NCBI GenBank assembly: GCA_031399165.1
Contig: JANNOO010000007.1
Location: forward strand, 62,001 to 126,000
Source: JAKFWI01 sp031399165
GTDB lineage: Bacteria > Pseudomonadota > Alphaproteobacteria > Caulobacterales > Aquidulcibacteraceae
Length of the DNA stretch: 64,000 nucleotides
Reading direction: 5' to 3'
Shown here: positions 52,911 to 61,364 of the stretch, piece by piece
Position numbering within the stretch: position 1 is the first letter of the stretch
Layout: the number at the start of each line of letters is the position of its first letter
The notes under the pieces: generated by a model
What the model saw: only the letters and a program-made list of their open reading frames with translations
What the model was told of the DNA's origin: nothing
Database searches by the model: none
Made by a program: the position numbers and the translations under genes

Positions 52911-52934
52911 GCGCCCCAGTGCGCGCCGTTTGCG

Positions 52935-52949
52935 TAAATCGCGCGTTAA
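52935..52949 (-). promoter_or_regulatory. CtrA-like box upstream of the transglycosylase gene
   Basis: On the minus strand TTAACGCGCGATTTA matches TTAA-N7-TTAA with one mismatch (TTTA for TTAA). It lies 25 bp upstream of the transglycosylase ATG, a distance at which bound CtrA would overlap the promoter. CtrA is the cell-cycle regulator of Caulobacterales. A single match of this length could be chance. Confidence 0.35.
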
Positions 52950-52955
52950 CCGGAC

Positions 52956-53615
52956 CTAGACATCCACAGTCAATTCAGCCGGCGCGCCGGCCACCGCGAA
53001 CCGTTCCTGCAGGCCACGCCGAAGCGCCTTGTCCAGATCATGCCGCCGCGCCGCCTTCTTCGCAGGCAGCAAAAGGTTCGTTGGCGTCCGGCCGGTCAGG
53101 CTCACCCACACCACCGGCGCGCCGGCTGCTAGCGTCAGCGACATCACATGCGCCGTTCCGCCCGGGCCTTTCGCGGCCGCGCCGTTCCACACCGCCAGCA
53201 TAACATGGCACTGCGAAGCGATCAGCCTCCCCACGCCGCCATACCCCGCGTCGTCGTCGCCATCATTTTCGGGATGCGAGCTGACCTTGCGCGCCTTCTT
53301 CATCAGCGCGCGAAACTCCGATTTCGATGCGCGCTCGCCGAAATCCTTCTCGTATCGTTTGACCGAAAACGGCAACGGCGCCTCAAGCGCCCAGCCGCGC
53401 GCCAGCGCCGCCTGCGCGGCGTAGCGGTCCGTTCCCTCCGCCAACGCTGACAGCAAAGCAAAACGCCCAGCGCCGGAATCCTCGCCGACCAGTTCGATCA
53501 CGCCGAGCAGGCGGCCAATCGTGTCTTGCAGCGAAGGCCTGATCGCTTCGGGCAATTGATTGAACCTGTGGCCCACCGCCCCCACGCGCAATTCAGGCCG
53601 TGCGAACAGATGCAT
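52956..53615 (-). CDS. SLOG-superfamily protein (GHR...AEGTDR type) coupled to patatin
   Basis: A 219-residue Rossmann-like protein of the SLOG superfamily. It opens LRVGAVGHRFNQLPEAIRPS (GHR at residues 15-17), then ALLSALAEGTDRYAAQAALA (AEGTDR at 59-64), LPFSVKRYEKDFGERASKSE, and ends with AVWNGAAAKGPGGTAHVMSL (GPGGT at 150-154), the nucleotide-binding loop of LOG-like proteins. This type is typical of nucleotide-signalling and conflict systems, where SLOG domains bind or make nucleotide ligands. Its ATG shares a base with the patatin stop (TGATG), so the two are translationally coupled. Ligand and activity are unknown. Confidence 0.78.
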   Translation of the reverse strand: MHLFARPELRVGAVGHRFNQLPEAIRPSLQDTIGRLLGVIELVGEDSGAGRFALLSALAEGTDRYAAQAALARGWALEAPLPFSVKRYEKDFGERASKSEFRALMKKARKVSSHPENDGDDDAGYGGVGRLIASQCHVMLAVWNGAAAKGPGGTAHVMSLTLAAGAPVVWVSLTGRTPTNLLLPAKKAARRHDLDKALRRGLQERFAVAGAPAELTVDV

Positions 53616-54859
53616 CAGGACGCCAAAGACCAGCTAGTCCAATCGGAAGGATCGAACACCGGCGAAGGATATTTGGCGTGCGCAAAGCGCGGCCCCGCCG
53701 CTTCTCCGATTTCCAGCAGCAGATGCATGTTCGGCGGCTTGCCATTAGCCATATCGTCGAGCTGATCGATCATCGCTGCTGCAAGATCACGGCCAAGCAA
53801 TTCCTCGATATAGGTTTTCGCCGGCGCCTGCCCGCGCTTGGGCTTTGCGCGCGATTTGCGGTCCAGCCGTACGTCGATCCGCTGAAAATCCAGCAACGGC
53901 TCGGGCGTGATGCGCTGGCCGCCCATGTCGCCGATCTCGCCATTGATGCGCCACGGCATCTGCGGTTCGCTCAGCGCCTGCAGCAGCGTGATCCCCTGAA
54001 CCTGCGTGTCGTAGATCATGCTTTTGAGCGCGTGCACGCCGCGCAATCCCGGCGGCTGACCGCGAAATGATTCGCCGTCGATTTCCGGCCGGCGCACGCC
54101 GGTGCCGAACGAAGTCATCATCAAATTCTGCGCGCCCGGCTTCCAGTTGAAGCCATAACCAGGCAGCAAAGCCAGAAGCAGCAGGCTCATCGACGGGTTA
54201 TTATTGCCGCTCACCGCGCCATCGACGAAATAGGCGCGCTGCGTTACCCGCTCGTGCTCATCGTACGCGATCGGAATGACAATCTCGTCGAAGAACGTCG
54301 GCGCCGCCGCGCTGGCCTGCACCAGATCAATCAGCCGGTAGCGCTTGTTCGGCACCACTCCTTCATCTGGATTTTCCGGATCGAAGAATTTGCCTTTGGG
54401 ATTATTCGCCAACACCCAGGCGCTGCCCGTATCGATGCGCTTGGCGTGCACCGCCAGGCCCGTGCGAATGTCCGGCGACCCTAAAGTCTTGCGGCCAAGC
54501 ACCGGCTCAAGCGCCGCGCGCAACGCTTTGGCGTCAAACTTCGCCCGGAACAGGCCGCCATCGCCAACCTGCTTGCCGAACACTTTCGGCCCGAGATCGA
54601 GATACATGTCGATCAGCGCATCGACGCTCATGCCGAGCGAGAGCCCCGCCGAGATGATCGCGCCAGTCGAGGTGCCGCCGATCAGATCGTAATAATCGGA
54701 CAGCACGAAATTCGGATTGTTCGCCCGCCGCCGCAGCTCGCTTTCCAGCGCCTTCATCATGCCGAGCGTGAGAATACCCTTCACGCCCCCGCCATCGAGC
54801 GCAAGGATGCGTTTGGGCCCCGTACTCGCGTCAAATCGGCTCGCCAGCGACCGCGCCAT
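53615..54859 (-). CDS. Patatin-like phospholipase (CapV-like core), locus 2
   Basis: A 414-residue predicted lipid acyl hydrolase. The oxyanion loop is DGGGVKG (residues 22-28), the nucleophile elbow GTSTG (Ser64) and the Asp of the dyad is in FVDGAVSGNNNPS near residue 211. The core SDYYDLIGGTSTGAIISAGL closely matches the locus 1 paralogue and resembles the effector of CBASS defence systems, which degrades membranes when it senses a cyclic nucleotide. Here the neighbour is a SLOG protein instead of a cyclase. No signal peptide. It starts 76 bp after serS. Confidence 0.88.
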   Translation of the reverse strand: MARSLASRFDASTGPKRILALDGGGVKGILTLGMMKALESELRRRANNPNFVLSDYYDLIGGTSTGAIISAGLSLGMSVDALIDMYLDLGPKVFGKQVGDGGLFRAKFDAKALRAALEPVLGRKTLGSPDIRTGLAVHAKRIDTGSAWVLANNPKGKFFDPENPDEGVVPNKRYRLIDLVQASAAAPTFFDEIVIPIAYDEHERVTQRAYFVDGAVSGNNNPSMSLLLLALLPGYGFNWKPGAQNLMMTSFGTGVRRPEIDGESFRGQPPGLRGVHALKSMIYDTQVQGITLLQALSEPQMPWRINGEIGDMGGQRITPEPLLDFQRIDVRLDRKSRAKPKRGQAPAKTYIEELLGRDLAAAMIDQLDDMANGKPPNMHLLLEIGEAAGPRFAHAKYPSPVFDPSDWTSWSLAS

Positions 54860-54935
54860 ACCCGTCCCCCGTTCGTCAGGCCAACGCTAGCGGGTCGCCG
54901 CCCCCGAATGAAGGCCTTGACGGCGCGGAATGCAG

Positions 54936-56408
54936 CTACTTCAGGCCGATGCGGTCCTTGCCGCCCATATAGGGACGCAATTTTTCCGGGACCGTCACAC
55001 TCCCATCCGCGTTCTGGTAGTTCTCCAGGATCGCCACCAGCGTGCGGCCGACCGCCAGGCCCGAGCCGTTCAGCGTATGAACGAAGCCCTTCACCTTGCC
55101 GTCCTTGCCGCGATAGCGCGCGTTCATCCGGCGCGCCTGAAAGTCCCCGCAATTCGAGCACGAGCTGATCTCGCGATACTTGTTTTGCGACGGCAGCCAG
55201 ACTTCGAGGTCGTAGGTCTTGATCGCACTGAAGCCCATGTCGCCCGAACACAGCAGCATCCGCCGGAACGGAAGATCGAGCCGCTTCAGCACTTCCTCCG
55301 CGCACGCCGTCATCCGCTCATGCTCTGCTTCTGAATTTTCCGGCGCGACGATCGACACCAGTTCCACTTTGCGAAACTGGTGCATGCGGATCATGCCGCG
55401 CGTGTCCTTGCCCGCCGCGCCCGCTTCGGAGCGGAAGCAGAGCGTGTCCGCGGTCATGCGGATGGGCAGCGCGGACTCATCGACGATCTGGCCGTTATAG
55501 AGATTGGTCAGCGGCACTTCGGCGGTTGGCGTGAGCCAAAGACGGTCTGCCAACGGACCGTCCTTCAAACTTTCCATCCATTCAAACGGAGATGGCGCTG
55601 CCTTGCGAGCTTCTGCTATCGCGACATCGTCATCGCCGGCAAGCAGCTCAGGATTTGCTTTGAGATGCTTAGTTACCGCGTCTCTGAATTCTCTGCTGAA
55701 ATCCGAAGCAGCTCGGTCCATCTCGGGACCAAAATTCCATTGCGTGGTTTCGTACAAATCCAGCTTGAATTTAGGTAACTGACCCGTGCCGTAAGCGGCA
55801 GCGTTCTTCACCAAAACCGGCGGCGCGACTTCCGTATAGCCGTATTCCTCCGTGTGCAGATCAACCATGAACGCTGCTAGCGCACGTTCCATGCGCGCCA
55901 GCTCGCCTTTCAGCGCGACGAAGCGCGCGCCGGAGATGCGGGCGGCGGCTTCAAAATCCATCAGTCCCATCGCTTCGCCGATAGCGACGTGATCTTTCGG
56001 ATCGTTGATCCCGCGCGGGCTGCCTACTTTTGAGATTTCGACATTGCCGTGCTCATCAGCGCCGTCCGGCGCGTCAGCGGCCGGCAGGTTCGGCAGCGCG
56101 GCGAGGATGTCGTGCAATTGTTTGGCGAAATCGGCTTCCTTCGCGCCCTCCGCCTCGATCGCTTCTTTCAGCGTCGCGACTTCCGCCATCAGCCGCGCGG
56201 CTTCGGCTTCATTCTTCTGCGCCTTTGCTGCGCCGATCTGCTTGCTGGCGGCGTTGCGGGCGGCTTCGGCTTCCTGCTTGGCGGTTTTCGCGGCGCGCAA
56301 TTGTGCATCAAGCGCGAGGATCGCATCGGTCTGATTCGGCAAACCCCGCCGCGCCCACGCCGCATCGTATGCGGCGGCGTTATCCCGGATCGCTTGAATA
56401 TCGTGCAT
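54936..56408 (-). CDS. serS: Seryl-tRNA synthetase with an insertion in the catalytic domain
   Basis: Charges tRNA-Ser. From the ATG at 56408 it is 490 residues, about 60 more than usual. An N-terminal coiled-coil arm (about residues 30-100, Ala/Glu-rich) is followed by the class II core: YTEVAPPVLVKNAAAYGTGQ, LTPTAEVPLTNLYNGQI (motif 2 region), and GSGLAVGRTLVAILENYQNA (motif 3). Between GTGQLPKF and PTAEVPLT lies an extra segment of about 57 residues (about 222-284), encoded by 55556-55742 with lower GC content. The added part includes RAASDFSREFRDAVTKHLKA. Confidence 0.93.
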   Translation of the reverse strand: MHDIQAIRDNAAAYDAAWARRGLPNQTDAILALDAQLRAAKTAKQEAEAARNAASKQIGAAKAQKNEAEAARLMAEVATLKEAIEAEGAKEADFAKQLHDILAALPNLPAADAPDGADEHGNVEISKVGSPRGINDPKDHVAIGEAMGLMDFEAAARISGARFVALKGELARMERALAAFMVDLHTEEYGYTEVAPPVLVKNAAAYGTGQLPKFKLDLYETTQWNFGPEMDRAASDFSREFRDAVTKHLKANPELLAGDDDVAIAEARKAAPSPFEWMESLKDGPLADRLWLTPTAEVPLTNLYNGQIVDESALPIRMTADTLCFRSEAGAAGKDTRGMIRMHQFRKVELVSIVAPENSEAEHERMTACAEEVLKRLDLPFRRMLLCSGDMGFSAIKTYDLEVWLPSQNKYREISSCSNCGDFQARRMNARYRGKDGKVKGFVHTLNGSGLAVGRTLVAILENYQNADGSVTVPEKLRPYMGGKDRIGLK

Positions 56409-56469
56409 GAATGTGCTCGGCCCTTTGCGCGGCAAGGCCATACGCGAAGGGCGTTAACGCTCCAAGCCC

Positions 56470-57294
56470 CTACGCGGCCAGCGCGGCCGCGTCTTCCTTG
56501 TCGCGGGCTTTATCGACCAGCCAGACCAGCCAGATCGAAATCTCGTAAAGCAGGTAGACCGGCACCGCCATGATCGTCATCGACACCACGTCCGGCGGCG
56601 TGACGCAGGCCGCGAACGCCGCGATGCCGACGATGGCGAAACGGCGGCCCTTCCGCAGAGCGCGCGCGCTGACAAACCCGGCCTTACCCATAAGCGTCAG
56701 CGCAACCGGCAACTGGAAACAGGCGGCGAAGGCGAGAACGAGCGTGATCACGAAGCTAAGGTACTCATTCACCTTGGGAAGCAGTTTTATGCTGATCTGC
56801 TCAGTGCTGATCTGCGTGCCCATCGCAAACGACATCGCGAACGGGATCGCGACAAAATAGGCAAACGCTGCGCCGACGAGAAACATGATCGGCGCCGCGA
56901 GGATGAAGGGCAAAACGGCGCCCTTCTCGCTCCTATACAGTCCAGGCGCGATGAACGCGTAAAGCTGATAGGCCACTATCGGAAACGAGCCGATGATGCC
57001 GATAAATAAAGCAATCTTCAGCTGGGCGAAGAATTGCTCCAACGGTTGAGTGAAGATCATCTCCACCTCCGGCGGCGGCAGTCCGTTCTTGGCGGCAAGC
57101 TCATTGTTGGCCGTCACATAGGGCGCGACCAGGAATTCCTGAACACGCGCAGCAAATGCAAAGCCAACACCCGAAACAATGATAATCGCCACGACCGAAA
57201 TCAGCAGGCGCGTGCGCAGTTCGGCCAGATGCTCCAGCAGCGGCGCGCGTGAAGCCTCGATATGGGCGTCGTCCTGCAGCACGCCGTCGTCCAT
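56470..57294 (-). CDS. tatC: Sec-independent protein translocase subunit TatC
   Basis: Signal-recognition core of the twin-arginine translocase, a six-helix inner-membrane protein. The 274-residue product has LLEHLAELRTRLLISVVAII (about residues 18-37), PLEQFFAQLKIALFIGIIGS, APGLYRSEKGAVLPFI, and CVTPPDVVSMTIMAVPVYLL. The ATG at 57294 overlaps the tatB stop by one base; GTG one codon earlier is also possible. It is the last gene of tatABC, before serS. Confidence 0.96.
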   Translation of the reverse strand: MDDGVLQDDAHIEASRAPLLEHLAELRTRLLISVVAIIIVSGVGFAFAARVQEFLVAPYVTANNELAAKNGLPPPEVEMIFTQPLEQFFAQLKIALFIGIIGSFPIVAYQLYAFIAPGLYRSEKGAVLPFILAAPIMFLVGAAFAYFVAIPFAMSFAMGTQISTEQISIKLLPKVNEYLSFVITLVLAFAACFQLPVALTLMGKAGFVSARALRKGRRFAIVGIAAFAACVTPPDVVSMTIMAVPVYLLYEISIWLVWLVDKARDKEDAAALAA

Positions 57295-57737
57295 CACCGC
57301 GCCTCGATTTTTGGCGCAAGCATGGGCATCGCGATGGGTTCCGGTTCTGGCCCCGGCTCGACCGCAACGGGCTCGCTGCTGACTTCGATCGCTTCGCCGA
57401 GCGGACCGTAAACCATGGTCGTTGTGCTTGCGGGCTCGCTGGGCGGCGATGACGCATCGTCGGCGACGCGTCTTGGTTCAGGCGTCGTCAGCACCGTTTC
57501 AAGGTCGGGCACTGTGACGGCGGCGCGCATGGCTTCGACTTCCTTGCGCAATTCGTCGAGCTCGGCTTGGCGCGCCAGTTCGTCAAACCCCTGGCGGAAC
57601 TCGGCGGCCATGCCTTGCAGCTTGCGCGTCCATTTGCCGAGTTCGCGCAACATTACCGGCAGATCCTTCGGACCCACCACCAACAGCGCAATCACGCCGA
57701 GAAGCAAAATCTCCTGAAAGCCCAGGCCGGGAAGCAT
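57294..57737 (-). CDS. tatB: Sec-independent protein translocase subunit TatB
   Basis: Binds twin-arginine precursors together with TatC. The 147-residue protein has the N-terminal helix LGFQEILLLGVIALLVVGPK with the TatA/B FG/VGP hinge, the amphipathic helix DLPVMLRELGKWTRKLQGMA, a charged helical region, and a variable Pro/Glu/Ala-rich tail. The longer charged region separates it from TatA. It lies 26 bp after tatA. Confidence 0.93.
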   Translation of the reverse strand: MLPGLGFQEILLLGVIALLVVGPKDLPVMLRELGKWTRKLQGMAAEFRQGFDELARQAELDELRKEVEAMRAAVTVPDLETVLTTPEPRRVADDASSPPSEPASTTTMVYGPLGEAIEVSSEPVAVEPGPEPEPIAMPMLAPKIEAR

Positions 57738-57763
57738 GCGGGTTCAACCCTTGCGGGGCGCGC

Positions 57764-58003
57764 TTACGCCTCGGTCTTTTTCTCGGCGGAGGATGATTGG
57801 CTCGAGCCGCTCTGGTCTACGATCCGGCGCGGCGGCTCTTCCGGTTTGGTTTCCTGTTTGTCGCCATCGGCCATGCCTTTGCGGAAGCCTTTGATGCCCT
57901 TGCCGAGGTCTTCCATCATGCCGGACAGGCGGCCTGGACGGCCGAACAGCAAAAACGCCAGCACCAGAATAATCAGCAGCGGGATGAGCCCAGGGGTGTG
58001 CAT
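57764..58003 (-). CDS. tatA: Sec-independent protein translocase subunit TatA
   Basis: Pore-forming subunit of the Tat system. The 79-residue protein has one N-terminal helix (LIPLLIILVLAFLLFGRPGR), the hinge FGRPG, and the amphipathic helix GMMEDLGKGIKGFRKGMADG, then a short charged tail. The alphaproteobacterial hinge form differs from E. coli but is normal. It starts 151 bp after scpB, so it may have its own promoter; none was clear. Confidence 0.92.
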   Translation of the reverse strand: MHTPGLIPLLIILVLAFLLFGRPGRLSGMMEDLGKGIKGFRKGMADGDKQETKPEEPPRRIVDQSGSSQSSSAEKKTEA

Positions 58004-58154
58004 CGTCTAAATCCTTCGGTCGCCGTCAGCTTTGGCCCGCACCCGGCGACTCAAACTAGGCGCGGACATGGCGTCCACTCTTTATCAAATCGGCCTTAAG
58101 GCGGACTCCGTCAAGCCGATGATGGCCGGAAGCGCTGTTCAGCGCATGGTTAGT

Positions 58155-58913
58155 CTAATCCGGCTCCCGCTCCCCCAGGTGATCGACAAAGAAATCCGGG
58201 GCCTCATCGCCGGGCTCCAGCGGGTCTTCATCGTCCGCCAGCGCCCCGCTCGGACGCGGCGTTTCAAAGGTGGGTGGCAGGCGCGCATCGAGGACGCCAG
58301 CGGCGTTCAGGTCTTCTTTGCCCGGCAAATCGTCCAGACTGGCGAGCCCGAACTGACTCAGGAACCGCTCAGTCGTCCCGTAGGTAACAGGCCGCCCTGG
58401 CGTGCGGCGCCGGCCGCGCGGCCGCACCCAGCCGATCTCCAGCAGGTGATCCAGCGTGCCTCGGCTGAGCGCCACGCCGCGGATGTCCTCAACCTCCGCC
58501 CGCGTGACCGGCTGGTGGTAAGCGATCACCGCAAGGCATTCCAGCGCCGCCTTGGAAAGCCGCCGCGGCTGCTCGCGAATCTCGGAGAACAGCGGCGCCA
58601 GGTCCGGCGCGGTTTGAAACCGCCACTGGCCCGCCGCCTGGACCAGTTCAACGCCCCGCCCGGCATAGGCGTCGCGCAGGCTGGTCAGTACGGCCGCCAC
58701 GTCCACGCCAGCGGGCAATTTCTCCGCGATGTCCTCCGCGCTCAACGTATCGCCAGCCACGAACAGCAGCGCCTCGGCCGCACGCAGGGCCGCGGCGAAA
58801 GGCGCCTCGTCGCCTTTGGCGCGCGCCACGGCTTGCTCAAGCGGATCAGGCGAAAACGCCTGCTCGAGCTTGCGGAAGGTCTCGGCCACACCGCTTTTGA
58901 CGTTATCGTTCAT
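58155..58913 (-). CDS. scpB: Segregation and condensation protein B
   Basis: Binds ScpA in the SMC condensin-like complex. From the ATG at 58913 it is 252 residues. The tandem winged-helix core includes ALRAAEALLFVAGDTLSAED, RRLSKAALECLAVIAYHQPV and TRAEVEDIRGVALSRGTLDH, then PGRPVTYGTTERFLSQFGLA. A Pro/Asp-rich tail follows. The ATG shares a base with the scpA stop (TGATG). A longer upstream frame lies within scpA and has no family similarity. Confidence 0.93.
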   Translation of the reverse strand: MNDNVKSGVAETFRKLEQAFSPDPLEQAVARAKGDEAPFAAALRAAEALLFVAGDTLSAEDIAEKLPAGVDVAAVLTSLRDAYAGRGVELVQAAGQWRFQTAPDLAPLFSEIREQPRRLSKAALECLAVIAYHQPVTRAEVEDIRGVALSRGTLDHLLEIGWVRPRGRRRTPGRPVTYGTTERFLSQFGLASLDDLPGKEDLNAAGVLDARLPPTFETPRPSGALADDEDPLEPGDEAPDFFVDHLGEREPD

Positions 58914-59698
58914 CACGCGTGCGCCTTCAGATAAAGCGGCGAGAACGCCTCGCCCTGACGCATTTCCAGCTTGCCGTCGCGCGCCAGTTCGAGCGCTGCG
59001 CCGAGCAGGCTGGCGATGTAGGAAGCGGGAGACGGCGCGTTGTCGCCCCGCTCTGCAGGCGGGGCCAGCCGCTCTAGCGAGCGCCATTCATCGAGCTGGC
59101 TCTCGAGCAGACCCTCCAGGCGCTTCCGCGCCGCTTCGATCGGATAGGCCGCGCGCGGACGCACATTATGCGCCTCGTGCGCCAGCACGCGTGTCCAGTG
59201 TGCGCCATAGGCGCTGAGCAGATCATAAAGGCTCGCCTGCCAGATTGGCGTGCGGGTAATCGCGATTGGTTTTGGTTGACCAAACAGAAAGACATCGCGA
59301 TTGAGTTGCGGCATCGCCCATAAGCGCTCAGCCGCCGCGCGCGCCTGCGCCAGATGCTCCAGCCGCCGGCGCAAATGCGCTTCAATTGTCGCCGCGTCTG
59401 GTTCGTCTTCTGCCTTTTCTGGCTTGGGAAGCAGCAGGCGCGATTTAAGGTAGGTAAGCCACGCCGCCATCACGAGATAGTCGGCCGCCAGATCGATCCG
59501 CTTGGCGCGCGCCTCATTGATAAAGACGAGATATTGGTCCGCCAGCGCCGCAACTGAAATCTTCGCCAGATCGACCTTCTGCGCTCGCGCGAGATCGAGC
59601 AGCAGGTGCAGCGGCCCCTCGAACCCGTCGAGATCGAGCAGAAGCGAGGCTTCACCTTCTTCGAGCGTCTCGAATGCCGGATCGGCTTCGAAGCTCAC
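58913..59698 (-). CDS. scpA: Segregation and condensation protein A
   Basis: Kleisin that bridges SMC heads. The 261-residue product has the N-terminal LLLDLDGFEGPLHLLLDLAR and DLAKISVAALADQYLVFINE, then LAADYLVMAAWLTYLKSRLL, and a C-terminal winged-helix region. The start is GTG at 59698, whose GTGA overlaps the nagZ stop, implying coupling. Length is normal. Confidence 0.95.
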   Translation of the reverse strand: MSFEADPAFETLEEGEASLLLDLDGFEGPLHLLLDLARAQKVDLAKISVAALADQYLVFINEARAKRIDLAADYLVMAAWLTYLKSRLLLPKPEKAEDEPDAATIEAHLRRRLEHLAQARAAAERLWAMPQLNRDVFLFGQPKPIAITRTPIWQASLYDLLSAYGAHWTRVLAHEAHNVRPRAAYPIEAARKRLEGLLESQLDEWRSLERLAPPAERGDNAPSPASYIASLLGAALELARDGKLEMRQGEAFSPLYLKAHA

Positions 59699-60732
59699 GC
59701 CTGCACCGTCTGCTTGGCCAGCAATTCGCGCAGCCGCGCCCAGCCCGCCTCGACATCGAATTCAAGCGGCGCGCGCTTGGCGAAACTCTCCACCGCCCGC
59801 GCGCGCACAAGCGCCTGGCCGTCCAGCGGGCAGACGCCTTTGACCGTCTCGATCATATCTTCGAGGCTGCCAGAGCACTGCAGCACGACATCGCAGCCGG
59901 CTCTTAGCGCCGTTTCCGCCCGCTCGCGAAGTCCGCCTTCAACCGCCTCTGCTAACGCTTTCATGTCCAGATCATCGCTCATCAGCAGGCCATGAAAACC
60001 GATTTCGCCACGAATAACGTCCTCGATCACCAGTGGTGAGCAGGTCGCGGGGCGAACAGGGTCAAGCGCTTCGTACACTATATGCGCGGTCATCGCGCTC
60101 GGCGCCTCGGCGAGGGCGGCAAACGGCGCGAAATCAAGTTCCAGGGCAGCCCGGCTGGCGGTGACGCGCGGGAGCGCGAGATGGCTGTCGGCCTCGGCCC
60201 GGCCATGGCCGGGCAAATGTTTGATACAGCCGGCCACGCCGCCCGCCGCCAAACCAGCCAAAGCCGCCGCGCCCAATTCGGAAATCCGATCTGGATCGGC
60301 GCCAAAGGCGCGATCGCCAATGATCGGATCGGCGCCGCTTACGGGCCGGTCAAGCACCGGCGCAAAATCGCCATCGACGCCAATATCACGCAATTCATGA
60401 GCGATCAGGCGATGACCGAGAAAGCAGCCTTCCATGCCCCGCTCTTCGTCTGCCTCGAACACGCGTCCGTACGCCAGCGGCGCTGGGAACAGGGGCCATT
60501 CCGGCGCTTTCAGCCGCGCCACACGGCCGCCTTCCTGATCAACGAAAATCATCGCGTCGTGGCGCGCCGCCTCGCGCAATTGCGCCGTCAGCGCGCGGAC
60601 CTGATCGCGGCTCTTGCACGCCTCGGCGAACAGGATGAACGCCCATGGCCGCACATCGCGAAGGAACGCGCCTAATTCTGGATCGAGGGCGGTCTGGCGA
60701 ATGCCGAGCGCGCAGGCGGCCTTGCCGTTCAT
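59695..60732 (-). CDS. nagZ: Beta-N-acetylhexosaminidase, NagZ
   Basis: Glycoside hydrolase family 3 enzyme removing GlcNAc from muropeptides in cell-wall recycling. The 345-residue cytoplasmic protein has IFVDQEGGRVARLKAPEWPL (about residues 62-81), DFAPVLDRPVSGADPIIGDR, and the His-containing loop GCIKHLPGHGRAEADSHLAL characteristic of NagZ, then LMSDDLDMKALAE with the nucleophile Asp. It follows the SPOR gene by 32 bp. Confidence 0.95.
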   Translation of the reverse strand: MNGKAACALGIRQTALDPELGAFLRDVRPWAFILFAEACKSRDQVRALTAQLREAARHDAMIFVDQEGGRVARLKAPEWPLFPAPLAYGRVFEADEERGMEGCFLGHRLIAHELRDIGVDGDFAPVLDRPVSGADPIIGDRAFGADPDRISELGAAALAGLAAGGVAGCIKHLPGHGRAEADSHLALPRVTASRAALELDFAPFAALAEAPSAMTAHIVYEALDPVRPATCSPLVIEDVIRGEIGFHGLLMSDDLDMKALAEAVEGGLRERAETALRAGCDVVLQCSGSLEDMIETVKGVCPLDGQALVRARAVESFAKRAPLEFDVEAGWARLRELLAKQTVQA

Positions 60733-60764
60733 CGTTTACCGCCCATGGAACTGCCTTTCGCGGA

Positions 60765-61364
60765 CTAGCGGACGACGACCATACAGGCCAGGTTCGCCCC
60801 TTTCACGCGTTCGCAGAAGGAGACGGCCGTGGCGCGGTCATCGAAATACCCCGCCCGTAGGCGATAATACACGCCATCAGCCCCAAGATCGGCGCGCTGC
60901 ACATCCTTGCGCACGCCCCGCAACAGGCCAGGATGGCCGCTATCTAGCTTCGCCCACGCGGTTTCGGCCGCTTCGGGCGTCCGCAGCGCGCCCAATTGCA
61001 CCAGATAGCCGCCAGCGGCTGGCGCGGCGGGGGCAGCGGGCGGCGCTTCCGCCATGGGCGCGACAGGCGCCTCGCCAACCTGCGCGGCGCTGACCGCGAT
61101 CGGCGCCGGCGCGCCCTTAGCGGCCTCGATCATGTTATAAACGTCGCTCGTGTCTTCGCCGGTGGATTCAGGCGCCGGCGCAACGGTCTTGAAGGCGCCC
61201 TCCGCGCTGATCACCGGAATGGGGCCCGTCGTGGCGCCGTAGGTGTTCCAGGCCACCGCGGCGAGCGCAACAAGAACCACCGCCATGATCGATGCGACCA
61301 TGACTTTGCTGTTCTTGGCCCCGCCTGAGCGTACCCGGTACGGGTCATCGCTCATTGGCGGCAT
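60765..61364 (-). CDS. SPOR domain-containing membrane protein
   Basis: A 199-residue single-pass protein. A short cytoplasmic N-terminus (MSDDPYRVRSGG) leads to a helix, about residues 22-40 (VMVASIMAVVLVALAAVAW), then a Pro/Ala-rich periplasmic linker. The C-terminal SPOR domain (about 118-199) has YLVQLGALRTPEAAETAWAK, RLRAGYFDDRATAVSFCERV and ends LACMVVVR. SPOR domains bind denuded glycan strands at division sites. ATG at 61364 or 61355 is possible, as is 61406; none has strong support, so the first residues are uncertain. Confidence 0.88.
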   Translation of the reverse strand: MPPMSDDPYRVRSGGAKNSKVMVASIMAVVLVALAAVAWNTYGATTGPIPVISAEGAFKTVAPAPESTGEDTSDVYNMIEAAKGAPAPIAVSAAQVGEAPVAPMAEAPPAAPAAPAAGGYLVQLGALRTPEAAETAWAKLDSGHPGLLRGVRKDVQRADLGADGVYYRLRAGYFDDRATAVSFCERVKGANLACMVVVR

